From assembly GCA_020355945.1 (NCBI GenBank), contig CP070627.1:1293158-1301404 (forward strand): 8,247 bases of DNA, given 5' to 3'. The DNA is from Candidatus Aminicenantota bacterium. Its GTDB lineage: Bacteria > Acidobacteriota > Aminicenantia > UBA2199. Shown piece after piece: positions 6,001 to 8,247 of this stretch. A program made the translations under genes and the position numbers. Under the pieces are notes generated by a model. It ran no database searches, was not told the origin of the DNA, and was given only the letters and a program-made list of their open reading frames with translations. Each line of letters starts with the position of its first letter. Within the stretch, counting starts at the first letter, position 1.

Positions 6001-8247
6001 TGCTTCTTCTGTCCCGGTAACCCGGGTGACATTTTCAGCCATAAGCACCAGGTCTACACCGTCTGCACCGGATACCTTGCGTGTAACCAATGCCCGGGTT
6101 AAGTAAAAAAGAGAAAAAACACCTTTTTCCTGGGTTTCTTCAAGCTTTTCCAGGGTTTTAATTTCCTTATCTTCATCTTCTCTGATGGCGGCTAAATGAA
6201 TGACCCGGTCAATATTTTTTTCTTTTATTTCTTCCAGGATTTGGTTGAAATCTTCTTCTTTTCCGGTGATAACATAACGATTGGCGGTGATTTTTTTGTA
6301 TTGGCTGCCATAACTGACTTCAATGACTTTGCTGTTATTTTCTTTTAATTTTTTTACGATTTTTGCGGCCCCTTCACTCTTATTTTTTATTACCATGATA
6401 CTGGGGCCGGGAGATTCTTCTCTTTTATCTTCCCATTTCAATGCCGCGGGTATCCACCCGATTTCATAATAAAGATTTTGTTTTTCTATAGACCGGATAC
6501 CTGTACTTATCCCTATATCTATACCCGGGTGTACCTTTTTCATGGTGTAATCTGTAAACACGGCGAAAACCTCTCCTGAGGAGTTCATTAACGTAATATC
6601 AAAGGATAAGGTTTCGGCATTATCATTATGTGGGGATTTTTTCTTTATATAACTATAGAGACGCCGGGGCGTTTTCCCGTAAATATATGCCTTTTTATAC
6701 ATTAGTGGTAAATACGGGGTTTGTTCCGACCCGGCAGCAATATGAAGGGCAGTATCCATTAATGGGGGATGAAGAAAGAATTCATCAAGGTCATCTTTAA
6801 ACTCTGGCGACAGCTCCAGGCAGCCAAGAGATTGATCTTCTCCGGTATAAACTGTTTTTAAATTATTCCAGCGGGGTCCGGTTTGTATAAAACCATCATT
6901 TTTGCGGTCCTTGTCGGCAACTGCCACATGATATACTGCCGGGCAGGTTTTCTTTATTTGATCTATATTTATATAGGGCTTCTCCTTTTCCGGCTCAAAA
7001 ATCGGGACAATCTTCCCGTTGGCATGTTCTCGCCACGGGTTATCATTATTGGTTTCATGATTATCTTCCCTGCTGACTACCTTAAATTCAAGGCAGTCCT
7101 TTTCTATGCGGACGATGGTTTGAACTTCATTTCCTCCATCATCCCGTACGATCAGGGGAGTTATAATTACCAGTTCATTAAGTTCCACGGCCGCATTGGG
7201 ATAAAGTTTCCGGCATACCTCCACTGCCAGTTCCAGGTATGCGGTTCCCACCAGCATGAAATGGCCGGCCACTTTATGTTCTCTTAACAGCCAGTACTTA
7301 TCAAGGCTAAAGATGGTGGTATAAATTTCAGCGGATACCGATTCGACCAGGCATCGGTCCAGTAACGTAAATTCAAGCTCTTTACTATATTTACTTATAC
7401 TTATAGGGCTTACCGGGCTTACCGGGCTTTGATAAAGGTGTTTTGGTTTTACTTTTTCGTTTATCGTATCTTCGGGCTCCAGCCAGCACCGCTTTCGTTC
7501 AAATGGATATACGGGTAAGCTGACTTTAAGATATTTTTCATTTATATTTTTATAGAATTTTTCCCAGTCTAAATTCGCACCATTAACATAGAGCCTGGCG
7601 ATTTCTCCTAATTCATCAACATTTTTCCTTTTCACCGCCTCGCTTATTTGCTTTCTTTCCTCCTCGGTAATGTCGTTTTTTTCTTTTACCTTCTTATTAT
7701 ACGGGACAATTCTAAATTGGCCGTAAAAAACATCTTTCATGTCCTCACGGGTAAAGTCACATTCCTCCAGTTTATCCAGTTTATGTTTTAAGTCTTGTTT
7801 ATTTTTTATTAATAATGCCAGTCTATAGTTATAATGTCCCCTGCCGGTATTAGCGGTCCAGCAGATATCCCGGAGATTTACTCCATTGTTTTTTTTGTTT
7901 TTTTCCAAAAATGTTCTATATTTTTCAATCAATTCTTTCAGGGCCGGTAAAGACCTGGAAGATAATGTGAGTATTTGCTGCCGGTTAAGGTCCTTTGCTG
8001 CCGGGATTTCTTTTGCCGGGGCTTGTTCAAGTATGACATGGCAATTGGTTCCGCTTAGTCCAAAAGAACTGATGCCGCATCTCCTGGGGTATCCATGGGT
8101 TTTCCACTCCATCAATTTTTTATTGATATAAACCGGGGAATTTTCAAAGTCTATCTGCCGGTTGGGTTTTTTAAAATGAACCAGGGGGGGGATTTGCCTG
8201 TTTTTTAACGCCAGTACCGCTTTCAAAAGACCGGCCAACCCGGCCGC
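1..8247 (-). CDS. Hybrid trans-AT-like PKS/NRPS megasynthase, internal fragment (open at both ends)
   Basis: One minus-strand reading frame covers all 2749 codons of the window without a stop and has neither its start nor its end here. Domain order is partial KS (residues 1-77), AT-less linker (78-255), DH (about 290-572), KR (about 593-1075), carrier 1 (about 1122-1193), C (about 1217-1649), A (about 1670-2185), carrier 2 (about 2200-2273), KS2 (about 2305-2730) and the start of a linker. The enzyme is a cytosolic assembly line that carries intermediates on phosphopantetheine arms. Predicted chemistry is elongation with malonyl, ketoreduction, dehydration, condensation with glycine, then transfer to the next KS. 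All catalytic signatures I looked for are present except one DH proline and one C-domain glycine, noted below. The N-terminal modules, the offloading domain and any separate AT lie outside the window. No symbol is given because the product is not recognised. Confidence 0.97.
30..51. repeat. Perfect 9-bp inverted repeat just after KS2
   Basis: Bases 30-38 (acaaggggg) and 43-51 (cccccttgt) are exact reverse complements around a 4-base loop, caag. The GC-rich stem lies in coding sequence at the start of the post-KS2 linker, where the protein reads TRGLAPL. No T-run follows it on either strand, so it is not a recognisable intrinsic terminator, and the reading frame continues through it. It could be chance, a translational pause element or the core of a small dispersed palindromic repeat. 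Confidence 0.8.
58..1335 (-). other. Ketosynthase (KS2), complete, accepting the glycyl-extended chain
   Basis: Residues about 2305-2730 are a full KS, from MEIAVIGMAGRFPG to HVILEEAP, 426 residues as usual. The catalytic triad is Cys2476 (codon 820-822) in QTACSTSL, His2612 in ETHGTGT and His2650 in VKTNVGH. It should take the glycine-terminated chain from carrier 2 and perform a decarboxylative condensation with the next extender unit. The helix normally written DPQxRxFLE reads DPQTRIFHE, a less common wording. The active-site Cys context TACSTSL is seen in many hybrid PKS/NRPS ketosynthases. Whether this module has its own AT cannot be told, because only the first residues of its post-KS linker lie inside the window. 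Confidence 0.97.
1429..1650 (-). other. Carrier protein 2 (peptidyl carrier, glycine-loaded)
   Basis: Residues about 2200-2273 form a peptidyl carrier domain directly after the A domain. The phosphopantetheine attachment site is Ser2237 (codon 1537-1539) in FFDLGGNSLK, the classical PCP form. Its role is to hold the glycyl thioester, receive the polyketide chain from the C domain, and pass the extended chain to KS2. The helix-rich ends (IEKIIADTWKKLL and the FRYPTIHALSRYL segment) are normal for the fold. A Pro/Gly-rich linker of about 31 residues, containing APMPMFP, separates it from KS2 in the same polypeptide, so this NRPS-to-PKS transfer is intramolecular and needs no docking domain. Confidence 0.96.
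1693..3240 (-). other. Adenylation (A) domain, predicted to activate glycine
   Basis: Residues about 1670-2185 activate an amino acid as its adenylate and load it on carrier 2. Core motifs seen are LKAGGAYLPLDP (A2), YTSGSTGNPKG (A3, 1839-1849), the FD of A4, NLYGPTE (A5), GVAGGYLN (A6), YRTGD (A7), VKLRGFRI (A8), LPDYMIP (A9) and NGKVDRKAL (A10). Aligning to the GrsA pocket positions gives Asp1885, Ile1886, Leu1889, Gln1928, Met1954, Gly1956, Leu1979, Val1987, Trp1988 and Lys2179, that is DILQMGLVWK. The familiar glycine code is DILQLGLIWK, so only two conservative changes are present and glycine is the best prediction. The A8 motif has Glu-Arg and Leu-Glu-Glu where Gly-Arg and Leu-Gly-Glu are usual; I do not expect a loss of function. 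A short tandem repeat is embedded near residues 1701-1712. Confidence 0.95.
3112..3147 (-). repeat. In-frame 9-bp tandem repeat early in the A domain (Met-Thr-Tyr units)
   Basis: The plus strand has ataggtcat at 3121-3129 and again at 3130-3138, flanked by degenerate 9-base copies at 3139-3147 and 3112-3120. The coding strand reads RTH-MTY-MTY-ITY (residues 1701-1712) directly before RELN. Adenylation domains normally have a single strand of the form LTYxELN here, so the repeat looks like an extension of that strand by Thr-Tyr units. Reading frame is kept. The unit size matches that of the repeat at 7406-7432, although the sequence differs. Confidence 0.9.
3301..4599 (-). other. Condensation (C) domain, LCL-like
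   Basis: Residues about 1217-1649 form an NRPS condensation domain that joins the polyketide chain on carrier 1 to the aminoacyl group on carrier 2 through an amide bond. Motifs in order are: C1 as SAAQRRLF, C2 as RHESLRTSF, C3 as HHIIADA with the catalytic second histidine at His1345 (codon 4213-4215) and structural Asp1349, C4 as YKDFAAWQ, C5 as IGMFVNTLP, C6 as NQDYQFDEL, and a C7-like segment RNPLADIWFSF. The C3 motif is normally HHxxxDG, and here the last glycine is Ala1350. Motif wording resembles the LCL class, which accepts non-epimerised donors and is commonly used for acyl or ketide donors. No epimerase or dual epimerisation motif is seen. Confidence 0.95.
4669..4884 (-). other. Carrier protein 1 (end of the PKS module, PCP-like signature)
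   Basis: Residues about 1122-1193 are a four-helix carrier domain. The phosphopantetheine attachment site is Ser1155 (codon 4783-4785) in DMGGDSINAL. It sits between the KR and the C domain, so it should function as the acyl carrier of the polyketide module and donate its chain to the condensation domain. The GGDS signature and the preceding DNFYDMGG are more typical of peptidyl carriers or of PKS carriers facing an NRPS than of classical ACPs (usually GxDSL after a Leu). This fits its position at a PKS-to-NRPS switch. A linker of about 46 residues separates it from the KR, and about 23 residues lead into the C domain. Confidence 0.93.
5023..6471 (-). other. Ketoreductase (KR) domain with structural and catalytic halves, B-type fingerprint
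   Basis: Residues about 593-1075 hold a full KR. The first half (to about residue 829) is the truncated Rossmann structural subdomain, beginning at YYEIGWIP. The catalytic half has the NADPH loop TGGLGGIG at 836-843. The catalytic set is Lys958 (in MPKVHG), Ser982 (in CSSLTAFFG), Tyr995 and Asn999 (in DYTAGN), with the expected spacing of 13 between Ser and Tyr and 4 between Tyr and Asn. The stereochemical fingerprint has Asp940 at the diagnostic position of the LDD motif (here AGD), no tryptophan eight residues before the Tyr (Phe987 instead), and Pro990 five residues before it. By the published PKS rules these features indicate a B-type KR, giving a D-configured hydroxyl, which usually leads to a trans double bond after dehydration. 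The stereochemistry is inference; the activity call is strong. Confidence 0.95.
6532..7380 (-). other. Dehydratase (DH) domain, double hot-dog fold
   Basis: Residues about 290-572 form a DH that removes water from the beta-hydroxyacyl intermediate made by the KR of the same module. The catalytic histidine is His324 (codon 7276-7278) in the motif HKVAGHFMLV. It has the expected glycine at +4 (Gly328), but the usual proline at +9 is Val333. The GTAYLEL that follows matches the normal GxxYLEM strand. The second catalytic residue is Asp498 (codon 6754-6756) in HPPLMDTALH, with His502 filling the usual Gln/His position of DxxxQ/H. The GP segment normally written YGPxF reads TGPRW. Length and the spacing of both active-site halves are normal, so I infer an active enzyme. 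The proline change leaves a small doubt. Confidence 0.9.
7406..7432 (-). repeat. In-frame 9-bp tandem repeat in the KS-DH spacer (Ser-Pro-Val units)
   Basis: On the plus strand gggcttacc occurs twice in a row (7406-7414 and 7415-7423), followed by a third copy that diverges at its last bases (7424-7432). On the coding strand this gives SPVSPVSP at about residues 274-281. It is followed at once by an IleSer doublet from a 6-bp repeat, acttat twice at 7393-7404. The array sits in the short non-conserved spacer between the end of the KS linker and the DH, where length changes should be tolerated. Replication slippage is the simplest origin. Confidence 0.9.
7483..8016 (-). other. Post-KS linker / AT-docking-like region without an AT domain
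   Basis: This 178-residue stretch joins KS1 to the DH side of the module. It begins with the usual LTLSSRS-type strand, contains GRGHYNYRLAL (residues 135-145), which matches the linker motif normally written GREHFxxRLA, and ends with YPFERKRCW (247-255), the conserved tail that wraps back on the KS. No acyltransferase follows. There is no GHSxG nucleophile motif and no room for a domain of about 300 residues before the DH. This is the layout of trans-AT synthases, where a free-standing malonyltransferase serves the module. The region is rich in Lys, Glu and Asn and contains the adenine-rich tracts noted separately. Its length and end motifs support a complete linker rather than a recent deletion, but I cannot exclude an ancient AT loss. 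Confidence 0.85.
8017..8247 (-). other. Ketosynthase (KS1), C-terminal end only
   Basis: The window opens just after the place where the third catalytic residue, the histidine of the K-x-N-x-G-H motif, would be, because residues 1-9 (AAGLAGLLK) match the segment that follows this motif in KS2. The visible part has the conserved thiolase-fold end: IPP, then a G-Y-P segment, SSFGLSGTN and HVILEQAP at residues 70-77. Over 61 ungapped residues it matches the end of KS2 at 40 positions by hand count, so the two are clearly paralogous. The active-site cysteine lies upstream of the window and cannot be checked. In the assembly line this KS condenses the incoming chain with the extender unit that the following DH and KR process. 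Confidence 0.95.

Noticed and set aside
6883..7287. Plus-strand open frame of 134 codons, rich in hydrophobic residues
   Set aside because: It is antisense to the DH domain. The hydrophobic look is a by-product of the opposite strand's Lys/Glu/Asp codons, not a membrane protein.
5023..7380. Search for enoylreductase or methyltransferase domains in module 1
   Set aside because: DH is followed directly by the KR structural half and then the catalytic half, with no extra domain-sized stretch and no SAM or enoylreductase nucleotide motif.
7483..8016. Possible acyltransferase between KS1 and DH
   Set aside because: Only about 178 residues, no GHSxG nucleophile motif, and the sequence matches the KS-flanking linker from its first strand to its YPFxRxRxW tail.
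1..8247. Possible frameshift or gene boundary inside the window
   Set aside because: Line-by-line translation in the single minus frame keeps every domain motif in register from base 8247 to base 1, with no stop codon. No spacer looks like an intergenic region.
1..8247. tRNA, rRNA, CRISPR arrays, insertion sequences
   Set aside because: No cloverleaf, rRNA core sequence, spaced direct repeats or transposase motifs were seen. The whole window is explained by coding sequence.

Overview
The window lies entirely inside one very large gene on the minus strand. Reading the reverse complement from base 8247 to base 1 gives 2749 codons in one frame with no stop codon, and the protein runs off both ends. 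I translated it by hand in that frame, and every domain follows the previous one without a frame change. It is a multimodular hybrid polyketide synthase / non-ribosomal peptide synthetase (PKS/NRPS). In what follows, residue 1 is the first codon visible at base 8247.

Layout in the direction of translation (high to low coordinates): the last 77 residues of a ketosynthase (KS); a post-KS linker with no acyltransferase (AT); dehydratase (DH); ketoreductase (KR); carrier protein; condensation domain (C); adenylation domain (A) whose pocket residues read as glycine-specific; a second carrier protein; a complete second KS; and the first residues of its linker. Module 1 (KS-DH-KR-carrier) should add a two-carbon unit, reduce it and dehydrate it. 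Its missing AT suggests that malonyl units are loaded by a separate AT protein (trans-AT PKS logic). The NRPS module (C-A-carrier) should then form an amide with glycine, and the second KS should extend the glycyl thioester by another ketide. The predicted fragment is R-CH=CH-CO-NH-CH2-CO-, still growing at the end of the window.

There is no gene start, stop, promoter, ribosome binding site, terminator, RNA gene, mobile element or CRISPR array that I can support. Plus-strand open frames are antisense shadows of the synthase. Besides the domains, the gene carries two in-frame 9-bp tandem repeats (in the KS-DH spacer and early in the A domain), a perfect 9-bp inverted repeat just after the second KS, and some homopolymer runs.

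The organism is a bacterium with AT-leaning to moderate base composition and Lys/Glu/Ile-rich interdomain linkers. The sequence alone does not settle the phylum. A poorly cultured, secondary-metabolite-rich lineage (for example Acidobacteriota/Aminicenantes-like, Planctomycetota or a deltaproteobacterial group) is only a guess.
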